From Hyphomicrobiales bacterium (GTDB lineage: Bacteria; Pseudomonadota; Alphaproteobacteria; Rhizobiales; Rhizobiaceae), in assembly GCA_900473685.1 (NCBI GenBank), contig UCNE01000018.1, positions 62,001 through 126,000 of the forward strand: a stretch of 64,000 nucleotides of DNA. The letters are read 5' to 3'. Of this stretch, positions 53,269 to 63,974 are shown in pieces. The first letter of the stretch is position 1. Every line of letters begins with the position of its first letter. Below the pieces are notes generated by a model that saw nothing but the letters and a program-made list of their open reading frames with translations, searched no databases and was not told where the DNA came from. Made by a program: the position numbers and the translations under genes.

Positions 53269-56208
53269 TTATCGTGTCACGAGGCAGCTGCCGCCGGCGC
53301 TCTTGTACTGTGCGCACATCGCATTGGCGGCGTCGCGGGAGCCTGCCGGAATACGAACCCGGTAATAGGTGCCCTTGCCTGCGATCTCGGCCTTCTTGAT
53401 ATCGACACCCTTGCCGCCGATCACGCTGCCGAACTTGCCGGAGAGCGTCTTGTAGGACGTCTGGGCTTCGGCTTCGGACGGCAGCGATGCGATCTGGATC
53501 ACATAGGTACCGGGCGCAATCGAGGCTGTCTCGACCGGCTTTGCTTCGGCAGCTGGCTGGGTTGCGGCGATATCGGACTTGAACGTATCGACGACCTTCT
53601 GCTCTGCAGCCGGGCGCGTCTGTGGGACCGGGTTTGCATCGGCAACAGGCGTGGTCTTGACCGGGCGGACCGGCGCGGTTTCTTCAACCGATGCGGTAGC
53701 CGCCTGCGCAAGCGCGCTCTTCTGCCCCTGCTCGGCAAGCTGCTCGGTCACCGGCTGCGACTTCGGCGTCGAAGCGGTCTCGATCGGCTTGGTCAAGGTT
53801 GTCGTCTTGACGACATTGACCTGCGGGTCGCCATTGTTGGCGGCAACGTTCGTCTGCGGTTCGGCCACCGGCTCCTCGCGGGCCACCAGCGTGCCGTCAG
53901 GCTTGACGATCATCGTGCGAACCTTGCGCGGCGACACGGCAGGCGACTGTTCTGCATCGGCCGTCATATTGTCCGCCGCCTGGCCGTCCGGCAAAAGCCG
54001 GGCGCTGCCGTCGTCGTCCGCCGGCATCACGCCGGGAAGATCGTCATCGGCGCCTTCATTCGGCAGGTTTTCCGGCGTCAGTGTCCGCTGAACCACGTCG
54101 ATCGGCTCCTCGGTGGAGGAAACCAGCGTACCCTGCTGGGGCGTCGTGTCCTGCGCACCGGCAACACGGTCGTAAACGGCTTTGTCCTGGTTCGGAACAG
54201 TCTTGCCGCCCTTTTCTACCGGCACCATCTTGACCGGCGTCTTGTCCGCCAGAATGATTTTCGGCTCGCCGCCCGAAAGCGCCGAACCGGTTCCACCCAT
54301 GAAGGCATAGACGCCAACGCCGCCGAAGATCGCCAGACCGGCAACGGTCGCGGCAAGCAGCGCGAGGCGGCGGCGGCCGGAACCGCGACGCTCGTCGTCG
54401 TAATCGTTATTGGCGGCATAACCGGAACCGACAGCGAGGCGATCCGATGACGGATCATCGCCCTGCGGCTGGGTGAGCGAGCGCCGGAAATCCTCTTCCA
54501 TGGCCTTTTCGAACTCGTCGAAATCCTCTTCGACGCGAACATTGGACGACTGGGCAGGCGCAGCGGCTTGAGCCGCATTCGCGCTGCGGTCGATGCTCTG
54601 TGCATTGCTGCCCGGAGCGGCAAAAAGCTGGGCCATTTCAGCGTCGATGTCGAGATCGTAGTCCGGATGATGAACAGCCGGGCGCTCCTGTTCGACAACA
54701 GGCAGTTGCGGAACATTGAGATCGGCGATCGCCGTCAGGCTTTCCTCGGTTTCGGCAATCATCGACGGATCGAAGGCCAGAACGCTTTCCGGTTCATCGC
54801 GAACCTCTTCCAGGAACTCTGGAAGATTGTCCGCAGGCTGGGCAACCGGGATGGCGGGAGCAACGACCGTTGCCACTGCTGCAGGCGCAGCCGCAACAAA
54901 GGCGGTTTCCTGAGCCGCAGGCTCAAACTCCGAGGCATCGATATCCAGATTGATATCCATATCGGAAAGATCGAGTTCGAACGTATCGAGATCGAATTCC
55001 GGCTCTGCTTGGACTGGCGGCTTCAAAGCAGCGGCGGCTTCAACCACGACGGGTTCGGCAGCCACGGCCTGTGGCTGATAGACAGCCTCAGCCACAACGG
55101 TGGCCACCGGCGCAGCCACGACGGCTGCAGCCAATGGCGTTGCGTAGGCCTTCTGAGACGAGGCCCCATTGTTCGAAGCCACCGGTGTCGCACGGCTGAA
55201 TGTTGGTGTGAACGGGTAGTTGACCTTGCGCGCGGTCTCCACCGGAGCGGCAACCGCAGTCTCTACCTTTGGCGGGACCGGAAAACGCTCGATATCGGCC
55301 AACAGGGCGTCGATGCCATGGGTATCAGACGGCGAAATGACGATGTCACTCGACACGGGCGCCGGCGCATTCTGCCATTCCGGCAATTCGGCCTGCATCA
55401 AAACGTCTGGCTCTTCGGCAATGGGCTGCGCGGCTTCGAAATAGCCTGCCGGCTCGACCGCGACCGGAATTTCGGGCACGGATGGGACAGCAACCGGCTC
55501 AGCAAAAGCAGCAGCGGAAAAATCCTGTTCCGGCTCAAAATGAGACGCCGGGCGCGTTTCCACGTGAGGCGCTTCGATCTGAACATCTTCAGAACTGATC
55601 GAGAGCTCAAGCTCCCGCTCGAGGTCGGCGCCGTCAAAAACCGGCTCGCTCCACTGCTCAACCGCCCAGCCATTATCGGCTTCCGGCGTAAGAGCCTGCG
55701 GTTCCCGTGGCCAGGAACTTGTCAGGGAATGCTCATGCGCACTCGCGTCGAGCGAAAAGCCCTGCTCGAAAACCGGCTGCTCGATGGCAACCGGCTCGAT
55801 GTGTGCGGCCGGCGCAGCCAGATCGACAGCCGGCGCAGCCATTTCGGCGACCTGGTATTCGACGGCCGGCTGCTCGGCGGGATGCGCAACGGCGAAATCA
55901 TCCTCAAGCGGCGCGAAGGCAACAGGCTCCTCGATACGAACAGGCTCGACAGCATGAACGGCGGGAGCCGCGTGCGGCGCATCGTAAAAATCGAATTCGC
56001 GCAGGAGCTCGTCTTCGAGATCGAGAGCCGGCTCGGGAGGCGCAGCCTCCCTGCTCACCATCTCGCGATGACGTTCCAGTTCCTGCAGCTGCTGGACCGC
56101 CGGCCGATTGTCATAGCCGACGATGCGGGCGAGTTCTGCCAAGGGATCATCATCCGCCAAAACGTTGAAATCCGCAGCCCCGCTTCGTGCCAATTGTTTG
56201 TCTGCCAT
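53269..56208 (-). CDS. Large SPOR-domain membrane protein
   Basis: The protein is 979 residues from the ATG at 56208 (a GTG lies 3 codons further upstream). A very long acidic, Pro/Ala/Val/Glu-rich cytoplasmic part (about 1-600) is followed by one transmembrane helix (about 610-632, RRRLALLAATVAGLAIFGGV). A periplasmic low-complexity linker and a C-terminal SPOR domain follow (about 900-979: YVIQIASLPSEAEAQTSYKTL, VRIPAGSRDAANAMC). SPOR domains bind denuded glycan strands at the division site, so a septal role is likely. Location between argS and nagZ is conserved. Confidence 0.9.
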   Translation of the reverse strand: MADKQLARSGAADFNVLADDDPLAELARIVGYDNRPAVQQLQELERHREMVSREAAPPEPALDLEDELLREFDFYDAPHAAPAVHAVEPVRIEEPVAFAPLEDDFAVAHPAEQPAVEYQVAEMAAPAVDLAAPAAHIEPVAIEQPVFEQGFSLDASAHEHSLTSSWPREPQALTPEADNGWAVEQWSEPVFDGADLERELELSISSEDVQIEAPHVETRPASHFEPEQDFSAAAFAEPVAVPSVPEIPVAVEPAGYFEAAQPIAEEPDVLMQAELPEWQNAPAPVSSDIVISPSDTHGIDALLADIERFPVPPKVETAVAAPVETARKVNYPFTPTFSRATPVASNNGASSQKAYATPLAAAVVAAPVATVVAEAVYQPQAVAAEPVVVEAAAALKPPVQAEPEFDLDTFELDLSDMDINLDIDASEFEPAAQETAFVAAAPAAVATVVAPAIPVAQPADNLPEFLEEVRDEPESVLAFDPSMIAETEESLTAIADLNVPQLPVVEQERPAVHHPDYDLDIDAEMAQLFAAPGSNAQSIDRSANAAQAAAPAQSSNVRVEEDFDEFEKAMEEDFRRSLTQPQGDDPSSDRLAVGSGYAANNDYDDERRGSGRRRLALLAATVAGLAIFGGVGVYAFMGGTGSALSGGEPKIILADKTPVKMVPVEKGGKTVPNQDKAVYDRVAGAQDTTPQQGTLVSSTEEPIDVVQRTLTPENLPNEGADDDLPGVMPADDDGSARLLPDGQAADNMTADAEQSPAVSPRKVRTMIVKPDGTLVAREEPVAEPQTNVAANNGDPQVNVVKTTTLTKPIETASTPKSQPVTEQLAEQGQKSALAQAATASVEETAPVRPVKTTPVADANPVPQTRPAAEQKVVDTFKSDIAATQPAAEAKPVETASIAPGTYVIQIASLPSEAEAQTSYKTLSGKFGSVIGGKGVDIKKAEIAGKGTYYRVRIPAGSRDAANAMCAQYKSAGGSCLVTR

Positions 56209-56269
56209 ACGCTCCACTCACAATACTAGCCAGTCAATGCCAGTTCATTGTGGGTAAATGGTGACAATA

Positions 56270-58030
56270 CTATCGCATCTCATTTGGTGCATCGGTACCT
56301 GTAATTGACAGGCCCGACTTCAACACCGAGGCGACAGCATGCACCAGCCCAAGTCTGGCAATGGTCAATTCTCCATTTTTATCGTTAACAAAACGTAATT
56401 CCGGAGACTCTTTACCTTTATTCCAGTGCGCGTGGAAGGCGCTGGCAAGATCATAAAGGTAAAATGCGATCCTATGGGGCTCCTGCGACAGTGCTGCAGC
56501 CTCGATAATACGCGGATATTCTGCCAGCTTGGCAACCAGCTGCAGCTCGTTCGAATCAGAGATGTTGCCATTGATGGCACCGGCGAGATCGGCGGTGGCG
56601 AAATCGATGTCCGGGAACGCCGCGGCCGCCTGCCGGAAAACCGACATGCAGCGCGCATGCGCGTATTGCACGTAGAAGACCGGATTGTCCTTCGACTGTT
56701 CCGTCACCTTGGCAAAGTCGAAGTCGAGCGGTTCGGAACTCTTGCGGTAGATCATCATGAACCGCACCGAATCGCGGCCGACTTCCTCGACGACATCCCG
56801 CAGGGTGACGAAATCACCCGAACGCTTCGACATTTTTACCGGCTCGCCGTCACGATAGAGCTTGACCAGTTGGCAAAGCAGCACCGTCAGCTTCGACGCA
56901 CCACCGGATACAGCCCGCGCTACAGCCTCCAGCCGCTTGACATAGCCGCCGTGGTCGGCGCCGAGAACATAGATCATCTCGTTAAAGCCGCGATCGAACT
57001 TGTCCTTGAAATAGGCAACGTCGGCGGCGAAGTAGGTGTAGGAGCCGTCCGACTTGATCAGCGGCCGGTCGATATCGTCGCCAACCTCGGTCGAACGGAA
57101 CAATGTCTGCTCGCGGTCTTCCCAATCCTCCGGCGACTGTCCCTTCGGCGGCGGCAATGTCCCCTTGTAGACGTGCCCCTTGTATGTCAGGTCGTTGATG
57201 GCGTTGCGAATAGGCGTCGCGCCATCCGCATGCAGCGTGCGCTCGGAGAAGAACACGTCGTGATGAACGTTGAGGGCCGCCAGGTCCTCGCGGATCATCG
57301 CCATCATCGCGGCCATGGTCAGCTCCTTGACGAGCGGCATCCACTTGTCTTCCGGCATGATCCGCAGGCTCGAGCCATATTCTGCGACCAGCGCCTCGCC
57401 GACCGGCACGAGATAGTCGCCGGGATAGAGCCCTGCCGGGATCTCGCCGATCTTTTCACCCAGTGCCTCGCGATAGCGCAGGAAGGCCGAGCGGGCGAGC
57501 GTATCGATCTGCGAGCCCGCGTCGTTGATGTAATATTCCTTGGTCACCTCGTAACCGGAGAACTTGAGCAGGTTGGCAAGGGTGTCGCCGACAACGGCGC
57601 CACGGCAATGGCCAACATGCATCGGACCGGTCGGATTGGCCGAGACATATTCGACATTGACCTTGCGGCCTGCCCCAACGGTGCTTTTGCCGTAATCGAT
57701 GCCTTCGGCGACCATCACGGTCAGCAGCTTTTGCCAATAAGCGATCGAAAGCTTGACGTTGATGAAGCCAGGGCCAGCGACCGAAACGCCGATAACTTCC
57801 GGGTCTTCCTGCAGCTTGGCAACGATCTGATCGGCCAGCGCGCGCGGATTGGTGCCGAGCGCCTTTGCCAGCACCATTGCGGCATTGGTCGCGACATCGC
57901 CATGGCTGGCATCGCGCGGTGATTCCACGCTGATCCGGCTGAAATCGAGCGATGATCGGTTTTCACGCACGATATCAAGTGCTTCTAGCACGTTCTTAAT
58001 TCTTGATCCGAAGTCAGTGAAAAGATTCAT
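56270..58030 (-). CDS. argS: Arginyl-tRNA synthetase
   Basis: A 586-residue class I synthetase. It has an N-terminal Add-1 domain with [11 protein letters not shown], the HIGH motif as [23 protein letters not shown] equivalent [13 protein letters not shown] and a C-terminal helical DALR domain with [12 protein letters not shown]. It charges tRNA-Arg. The start at 58030 (MNLF) is usual for rhizobial ArgRS; an ATG three codons upstream is also possible. It is part of the minus-strand run from dgt to pcm. Confidence 0.97.
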   Translation of the reverse strand: MNLFTDFGSRIKNVLEALDIVRENRSSLDFSRISVESPRDASHGDVATNAAMVLAKALGTNPRALADQIVAKLQEDPEVIGVSVAGPGFINVKLSIAYWQKLLTVMVAEGIDYGKSTVGAGRKVNVEYVSANPTGPMHVGHCRGAVVGDTLANLLKFSGYEVTKEYYINDAGSQIDTLARSAFLRYREALGEKIGEIPAGLYPGDYLVPVGEALVAEYGSSLRIMPEDKWMPLVKELTMAAMMAMIREDLAALNVHHDVFFSERTLHADGATPIRNAINDLTYKGHVYKGTLPPPKGQSPEDWEDREQTLFRSTEVGDDIDRPLIKSDGSYTYFAADVAYFKDKFDRGFNEMIYVLGADHGGYVKRLEAVARAVSGGASKLTVLLCQLVKLYRDGEPVKMSKRSGDFVTLRDVVEEVGRDSVRFMMIYRKSSEPLDFDFAKVTEQSKDNPVFYVQYAHARCMSVFRQAAAAFPDIDFATADLAGAINGNISDSNELQLVAKLAEYPRIIEAAALSQEPHRIAFYLYDLASAFHAHWNKGKESPELRFVNDKNGELTIARLGLVHAVASVLKSGLSITGTDAPNEMR

Positions 58031-58135
58031 GGCACCCATCCGCTCAGCTCCGCCCGAAGGCGCGAGGCCGCGTTCCTATCGTTCATATCAACGGCAACCC
58101 GATACATTCGATGATGCCGCCAACCGGCGCGGTGA

Positions 58136-59353
58136 CTACCGCAAATCAGGGGTATGGTCAAACAAACGCCTGTGCACGGCGATTGCATAGGTATCGGTCA
58201 TCCCGGCCAGATAATCGCCGACATGGCGGGCCTTGGCCGGTTCAGCCATGCCGGGGATCTGGTCGATCCAGTAATGTTTCTGCATCTCGCGCGGATCGGC
58301 CATGAAGGCCTTGTAAAGATCGGTGACGATCAAGGCAGCATCCTTGCGCACCCGCATAACGTCCGGATGGCGGTAGATCCGCGTCATCAGCATCTTCTTG
58401 ATCAGCCGGTCGGTCTCGGCCATGGCGGGAGAGAAGGTCGCGACCACCCTGCCCGCATTGCGCACATCCGCCGCACTCTGCGGCCGGATATCCATCAGAT
58501 TGTTCTGCGCAACCGTGATCACGTCCTCGACCATGGCGGTGATCTGGCGGCGCATGATTTCATGGGTGAAGCGGCTCGCTTCCAGTCCCGGATAGCGGTC
58601 ACCGACCTCGCGCATCAGCCCGGCAAGGAACGGAATTTCCTCCAGCATCTCGAACTTGAGGTAGCCGGAACGCAGCCCGTCATCGATGTCATGGGTGTTA
58701 TAGGCGATGTCATCGGCAATCGCCGCCACCTGCGCCTCGAGGCTGGCAAAGCTCGACAGTTCCAGGTCGTGCAATTCGCAATAGTCGCGAATTGGCTGAG
58801 GTACGGGACCACGCGTGCCCTCGCCGTTTGCGCCCACAAGCGGCCCGTTGTGCTTGACCAGTCCCTCCAGGCTCTCCCATGTCAGGTTGAGACCATCGAA
58901 CTCGGCATAGCGGCGCTCGAGCTTGGTGACGATCCGCAGCGACTGCGCGTTATGATCGAAGCCGCCATACGGCACGAGCATTTCGTGCAGCGCATCCTCG
59001 CCGGTATGACCAAACGGCGTGTGGCCGAAATCATGGACCAGCGCCACGCCCTCGGCGAGGTCTTCGTCAAGTTTCAGCGCCCTTGCCAGCGCCCGGGCGA
59101 TCTGCGCCACTTCGATCGTGTGGGTCAGCCGGGTACGATAGTGATCACCATCGGCAGCGATGAAGACCTGGGTCTTGTGCTTCAGCCGGCGGAAGGCCGT
59201 CGTATGAACGATGCGGTCGCGGTCGCGCTGGAAATCGGAGCGCGTCGGGCTGCCGGTTTCTGGATAAAGCCGCCCGCGGCTTGCCCACGGATCCGAGGCG
59301 AAAATCGCGCGTTCACCGGCACCGAAACCAAGCGCATGTCTGTCCAATGTCAT
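58136..59353 (-). CDS. dgt: dGTP triphosphohydrolase-like HD protein
   Basis: The 405-residue protein starts at the ATG at 59353 ([11 protein letters not shown]), the usual N-terminus in rhizobia; an alternative ATG at 59395 and a long open frame beyond it are less likely. The HD-domain metal ligands are visible: [32 protein letters not shown] and [20 protein letters not shown]. It hydrolyses dNTPs to nucleoside and tripolyphosphate, regulating the dNTP pool. It lies 105 bp upstream of argS. Confidence 0.92.
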   Translation of the reverse strand: MTLDRHALGFGAGERAIFASDPWASRGRLYPETGSPTRSDFQRDRDRIVHTTAFRRLKHKTQVFIAADGDHYRTRLTHTIEVAQIARALARALKLDEDLAEGVALVHDFGHTPFGHTGEDALHEMLVPYGGFDHNAQSLRIVTKLERRYAEFDGLNLTWESLEGLVKHNGPLVGANGEGTRGPVPQPIRDYCELHDLELSSFASLEAQVAAIADDIAYNTHDIDDGLRSGYLKFEMLEEIPFLAGLMREVGDRYPGLEASRFTHEIMRRQITAMVEDVITVAQNNLMDIRPQSAADVRNAGRVVATFSPAMAETDRLIKKMLMTRIYRHPDVMRVRKDAALIVTDLYKAFMADPREMQKHYWIDQIPGMAEPAKARHVGDYLAGMTDTYAIAVHRRLFDHTPDLR

Positions 59354-59562
59354 TTCCCGTTCAGCATCCCATTGACGCGGTATCAAAGCCTTCATACCTA
59401 TAGTGAGCGCTGCAGGAAAGCACCGAGTGGAAATCGCTGGTGACCTTGAACGAAAACAAGGATTTGCCGCGCAATCGATCCTTCCCGTTCGAAGGCATAT
59501 CTGGACAACGGGTGACCTAAACAGCGAATCTCTCCGGTTCTTGACCCCGGCAGGAGGTAGAT

Positions 59563-59895
59563 ATGACAACTGAAACCGTAACTCTCTCGGACTCGGCGGC
59601 AAAACGCATTGCCGTGATCCTGAAATCGGATGCCGAGAAAAAGGCCATGCGCGTGTCCGTCGAAGGTGGCGGATGTTCCGGCTTTTCCTACAAGTTCGAT
59701 CTGGTCGGCGATGCCGATGACGATGACCTCGTCCTGGAAAAAGGCGAAGCCAAAGTGCTGATCGACAGCCTGTCGCTGGTCTATATGAGCGGCTCCGAAA
59801 TCGATTTTGTCGATAACCTGCTCGGCCAGTCATTCCAGATCAAGAACCCGAATGCCGTCGCAAGCTGCGGCTGCGGTACGAGCTTCTCGGTCTGA
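59563..59895 (+). CDS. erpA: Iron-sulfur cluster insertion protein (A-type carrier)
   Basis: A 110-residue HesB/IscA-type protein with the three conserved cysteines, one in [12 protein letters not shown] and two in the C-terminal CGCGTSFSV, plus the family motif [17 protein letters not shown]. It transfers Fe-S clusters to apo-proteins; this clade is usually annotated ErpA. A strong AGGAGG precedes the ATG. It is divergent from dgt and convergent with the TadG-like gene. Confidence 0.93.
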   Translation: MTTETVTLSDSAAKRIAVILKSDAEKKAMRVSVEGGGCSGFSYKFDLVGDADDDDLVLEKGEAKVLIDSLSLVYMSGSEIDFVDNLLGQSFQIKNPNAVASCGCGTSFSV

Positions 59896-59994
59896 CGGCT
59901 GACCCGCCAGACCGAAACGACATCCAGGATAGACGAACTGCATGATCGCAGGCTTCTCAGAACATCGTTGAGCCTCGAAACCTCATCCGCGTCG

Positions 59995-61269
59995 CTACTG
60001 TACGAGCCGCACGCCGGATCCCCCGGAAAGAGCAGCGGGAACAAAATCGGTGCCTGCCTCCGTCGGTTCCTTGAACAGGACCGTGCCCGATACGTAGAGG
60101 TTCAACACCTTGGCGATCAGCGCGGTATAGCTTGATTCCGCGTTGAGGCTACCGCTGACGTTCCAGTCGATCACCGCGTATGGCAGATAGATCGTACCAT
60201 TGTAGAAGCTGCCGGCGGATGTGTTGATGCGAAACTGGACGTTGCTGTCCTTTGCCTGGCGCCCCTGGAACATCAGGATACCGGCGTGCTTACCGGTGGT
60301 CGGCGCCGAGATCTGCAAGATCGCAGCGCCGTTCAGCAACAGTGGCGACTGTGCATCTTCAAAATAGAGCTGGACGTCCTTTCCCATCACTTTGGCAGAG
60401 GTGTTCAACGTGAGGGCACCGCCCCGAAACGTGTATACTCCGGGCTTCAGCGTGACATCGTCACTGGCATTCAGCGTCAGTCCACCGCAGTAGACCCCTG
60501 GACCAATCGTCGTCTTTCCATCACTGTTGATCGTCTTCAGGCTCTGGGATGTGCACGATGCCGTGCGCGCCACCGGCTCTGCCATGCCGGCCAGCGGATC
60601 GGCGACAGGAGGAGAACCATCCACAGGCGGCGGCGAAATCATTTTGCCGTCGAGCTTTGACCCGCCATGGACCGCGATCGACGGCGCCGAAAACTTTCCT
60701 TGATTCGCGAGATGGAATGCACGTTGGGCATGTGACGAGTTCACCTGGAAACCACATTCACTGGTTACCGCATTCGCGTTGATGATCTTCAAGGCATCGG
60801 CCTTGCCCGGATCGAGGATCAGGATGCAGGCGGCCCCCCCGGTTGACCTGACGGCTTTCGCATAAGCCGAAATGGGGATCGTTTTATAACCGAACATCTG
60901 CAGCACGGCGGTTTGATAATCTTCCTCAACGGCGACTGCCACCGTATCACGATTGACGAGGACCTGATGCTCCCAAGCCGGCGCTCCCTCGACGTTGATA
61001 GCCGTGCTGCTACCAAGATGGGCGGCGAGAAACTTGTGTGCGACGGCGTCTTCGCCTCCCGCACGCTCGACCGCGGCCGCCAATGCAGCTGCATCCGCAG
61101 CGTTCTGCATGGCGGTTTTTCGATGGTGTGCTGCTGCAAAATCGATGGCAAAACCGACAGCGAGCATAAGCGGCACCATCACCAATGCCGCCATAAGTCC
61201 AAAATTGCCGGATCGGCAACGGAGCAAAATCAACGTACGGCGTTTGATCGGCAAATTGGGGATCGTCAT
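59995..61269 (-). CDS. TadG-like pilus-assembly protein with Tad domain
   Basis: The 424-residue protein has an N-terminal basic region and one transmembrane helix (about 24-46, GLMAALVMVPLMLAVGFAID) followed by HHRKTAMQNAADAAALAAA, the Tad/TadG N-terminal motif. The rest (about 140-424) is a beta-rich extracytoplasmic domain with TTIGPGVYCGGLTLNASDDVTLKPGVYTFRGG-type repeats and five or more cysteines. TadG-family proteins belong to Flp pilus systems, but no other tad gene is nearby, so it is an orphan. Confidence 0.85.
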   Translation of the reverse strand: MTIPNLPIKRRTLILLRCRSGNFGLMAALVMVPLMLAVGFAIDFAAAHHRKTAMQNAADAAALAAAVERAGGEDAVAHKFLAAHLGSSTAINVEGAPAWEHQVLVNRDTVAVAVEEDYQTAVLQMFGYKTIPISAYAKAVRSTGGAACILILDPGKADALKIINANAVTSECGFQVNSSHAQRAFHLANQGKFSAPSIAVHGGSKLDGKMISPPPVDGSPPVADPLAGMAEPVARTASCTSQSLKTINSDGKTTIGPGVYCGGLTLNASDDVTLKPGVYTFRGGALTLNTSAKVMGKDVQLYFEDAQSPLLLNGAAILQISAPTTGKHAGILMFQGRQAKDSNVQFRINTSAGSFYNGTIYLPYAVIDWNVSGSLNAESSYTALIAKVLNLYVSGTVLFKEPTEAGTDFVPAALSGGSGVRLVQ

Positions 61270-61461
61270 GTCATTCTCTGCGGCTTGGCGTTGTTTCCAC
61301 CACCCCCTTCCACAACCTGACTTTCCAACCGCTTAATCCAAAACTCCAGTTTACGGTATGCTGTGCAGTCATCCACAAGCGGCTGCAACGTTTAACGGCC
61401 CTGCCCGACGTTAACCGGCGGCCGATTTCTGCGGAGCATATTTGTGCGATCCGAACGCGTG

Positions 61462-61496
61462 CCGCCCCCTGACAGGCACGGCCGGTCAGGGGGCGG
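61462..61496 (-). terminator. 12-bp perfect hairpin downstream of cls
   Basis: CCGCCCCCTGAC (61462-61473) pairs perfectly with GTCAGGGGGCGG (61485-61496). It lies about 60 bp beyond the cls stop on the minus strand and upstream of the TadG-like gene. There is no T-run, so termination would need another factor. Confidence 0.5.
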
Positions 61497-61555
61497 GTGC
61501 GCAGAGCTTATTCTTCGACGGGTACGGAGATATTTCCGGCCTTTGCCGCAAATAT

Positions 61556-63016
61556 CTACAGATAGGGCGAGCCCAGCCAGAATATCTTGTTGAGCAGACG
61601 CGTCGTGAACGGCTTGGCGCGCAGATCAGCCAGGGTCACCGGCTCTGCCTGTTGCAACACGGTTTGCAGCCTGTGCCCGACAGCGCTGGCAAAACCGGCG
61701 TCCAGCACTTCCAGATCGATTTCGAAATTGAGCCGCAGCGAACGCGGGTCGAGATTGGACGAGCCGACATACGCCCAGCGGTCATCGACGGTCATCAGCT
61801 TGGAATGATTGAACGCGCCGGTGGAGCGCCAGATGCGGCATCCCCCTTTCAATGCCTGGTCGAACTGCGCCGTCATCGCCCGGTCAACCAGAACCAGATT
61901 GTTGACGGCGGGCACGATGATATCGACCTCGACGCCGCGCAAGGCCGCCGTGACCAGCGCACTGATCAGTTCCCGGTCCGGCAGGAAATACGGCGACATG
62001 ATGCGGATGTTGCGCCGGGCAATGGAAAAAGCACCCATCATCATCTTGTGGTTGGATTCGTTGGCCCGGTCCGGTCCCGACGGTACGGCCCGCACCAGCA
62101 TGGTCGGCTTCTGCTGGTGAGGCGCAACCGGGATCTTCCACGCCTGTCCGTCCAGCACTTCACGGCTGGCAAACTGCCAGTCTTCGGACGCCACCTGAAA
62201 AAGATCAGCAACGACGGGACCAGCGACCCGGAAATGCGTATCGCGGGCCCGCCCTTCGCCGGCGAATTCGCCGGTAAATCCCGAGCGGATGTTCATGCCG
62301 CCGGTGAAGGCGACCGCGCCATCGACGACGAGAATCTTGCGGTGGGTGCGCAGATTGGCATAGGGAAGCCGCAGCCCCATGATGATGTTGCCATTGAAGA
62401 CTTTGACGGTGATGCCGCCTTGCTGCAGATAACCGACAATGCTTGGCACCGAATAACGCGCACCGACCGCATCGATGAGCACCCGCACCGCAACACCCCG
62501 TTTCGCCGCGGCGATCAGCGCATCGGCAAAACGCAGGCCAATGGGATCGCGATCGAAAATATAGGTCTCGAGAAGAATGGACCGCGTTGCGCCGGTGATC
62601 TGTTCGAGCATCATCGCATAGGCGGCATCACCGCCTTCCAGGATCGTGATGCCGTTGCCGCCGCACATGCGATGGCGGCTGACGCGATCGCCAAGCAGTT
62701 TCATCGCGCCGAATCGCTGCCCGAACCGTTCGGCGACCGTTGTGCTCGAAATGTCGAACTTGCCCATGGCATCCGGTCCGCGCTCGCGAAACAGCGAACG
62801 CTGCTGGCCGATCGACGAGCGGCGGATACGGTTGATGCCGGCAATCGCATAGATCAGCGCGCCAATGATGGGCGACAGAAGGATCACGCCAACCCAGCCA
62901 AGCGCCGAGCGCACCTCATCCTTGGTCATCGTTGCGTGAATGGCGGCCGGAACGCCAAGAATGATGGAGAGCACCGCCAGGATATGCGGCCAGTAGGTTG
63001 TCAGCAGATCGATCAT
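61556..63016 (-). CDS. cls: Cardiolipin synthase
   Basis: A 486-residue phospholipase-D superfamily enzyme. Two N-terminal transmembrane helices (about 7-60) are followed by two HKD motifs, HRKILVVDGAVAFTGGMNI (about 235-250) and HSKLMTVDDRWAYVGSSNLDPRS (near 405-425). It joins two phosphatidylglycerols to form cardiolipin in the inner membrane. I start at the ATG at 63016 (MIDLLTTYW); the open frame extends 22 codons further without support. Confidence 0.94.
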   Translation of the reverse strand: MIDLLTTYWPHILAVLSIILGVPAAIHATMTKDEVRSALGWVGVILLSPIIGALIYAIAGINRIRRSSIGQQRSLFRERGPDAMGKFDISSTTVAERFGQRFGAMKLLGDRVSRHRMCGGNGITILEGGDAAYAMMLEQITGATRSILLETYIFDRDPIGLRFADALIAAAKRGVAVRVLIDAVGARYSVPSIVGYLQQGGITVKVFNGNIIMGLRLPYANLRTHRKILVVDGAVAFTGGMNIRSGFTGEFAGEGRARDTHFRVAGPVVADLFQVASEDWQFASREVLDGQAWKIPVAPHQQKPTMLVRAVPSGPDRANESNHKMMMGAFSIARRNIRIMSPYFLPDRELISALVTAALRGVEVDIIVPAVNNLVLVDRAMTAQFDQALKGGCRIWRSTGAFNHSKLMTVDDRWAYVGSSNLDPRSLRLNFEIDLEVLDAGFASAVGHRLQTVLQQAEPVTLADLRAKPFTTRLLNKIFWLGSPYL

Positions 63017-63161
63017 GCAACGAACTATAGCGGTGCGCCACCAGGAAGCAATTCGACCGCCATCCACACGTCTTTTGTGCACACCGGGTTTGTGAAAAGG
63101 ATGCGCTGGCGCTAAAAGCAGAGCAGGCTCTTGCGCCGTCAGTCAGAAGGACGTCAACCAC

Positions 63162-63950
63162 ATGAAAATCGTGACATGGAACATCAACGGCGTCCGAGCC
63201 CGCATCGACGTTCTTGTGGCCTGGCTGAGGGAATCGCAACCCGACATCGTCTGCCTTCAGGAAATCAAGACGGTGGACGAAGGCTTTCCGCGTGCCGAGA
63301 TCGAGGCGCTGGGCTACCATGTCGAGACACATGGTCAGAAAGGCTTCAACGGTGTCGCCATCCTGTCGAAGCTGAAGCCGGACGAAATCAATCGCGGCCT
63401 GCCTGGCGACGTGACGGACGAGCAATCGCGGTTTATCGAGGGGGTCTTCTCCGTCCAGGGCGGGGCGATCCGGGTCTGCTCGCTCTATCTGCCGAACGGC
63501 AATCCGGTCGAAACGGAAAAATACCCCTACAAACTCTCCTGGATGCAGCGCCTCAATGCCTTTGCGCAGAGCCGGCTTGCCCTGGAAGAGCCGCTTATCC
63601 TCGCCGGCGACTATAATGTCATCGCCGAGCCGCATGATTGCTGGGACGTCAAGGTCTGGCAGAACGATGCGCTCTATCAGCCGCGCACCCGCCAGGCGTT
63701 CCGCCAGCTCGAAAATCTGGGCTTTACCGATGCCGTCCGCTCAACGTCGGATGCCGCACCGCTCTATACATTCTGGGATTATCAGGCCGGTTGCTGGCCA
63801 AAGAACTTCGGCATTCGCATCGATCATCTGATGCTGTCGCCGGAGGCGGCTGACAGGCTGATCTCGACGGATATCGAGAAACATGTACGCGCCTGGGAAA
63901 AGCCGTCGGATCACGTTCCGGTGGCGGCGGAATTCAATTTCGCAGCCTGA
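63162..63950 (+). CDS. xthA: Exodeoxyribonuclease III (AP endonuclease)
   Basis: A 262-residue EEP-family enzyme with the ordered motifs MKIVTWNINGVRARI, PDIVCLQEIK, YHVETHGQKGFNGVAIL, ILAGDYNVI (D-x-N pair) and the catalytic SDHVPVAAEF at the C-terminus. It is an AP endonuclease and 3'-5' exonuclease for base-excision repair. AAGGACGTC precedes the ATG. It is divergent from cls. Confidence 0.95.
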   Translation: MKIVTWNINGVRARIDVLVAWLRESQPDIVCLQEIKTVDEGFPRAEIEALGYHVETHGQKGFNGVAILSKLKPDEINRGLPGDVTDEQSRFIEGVFSVQGGAIRVCSLYLPNGNPVETEKYPYKLSWMQRLNAFAQSRLALEEPLILAGDYNVIAEPHDCWDVKVWQNDALYQPRTRQAFRQLENLGFTDAVRSTSDAAPLYTFWDYQAGCWPKNFGIRIDHLMLSPEAADRLISTDIEKHVRAWEKPSDHVPVAAEFNFAA

Positions 63951-63974
63951 ACAAACGCGTGGCTTGTTGACAGA

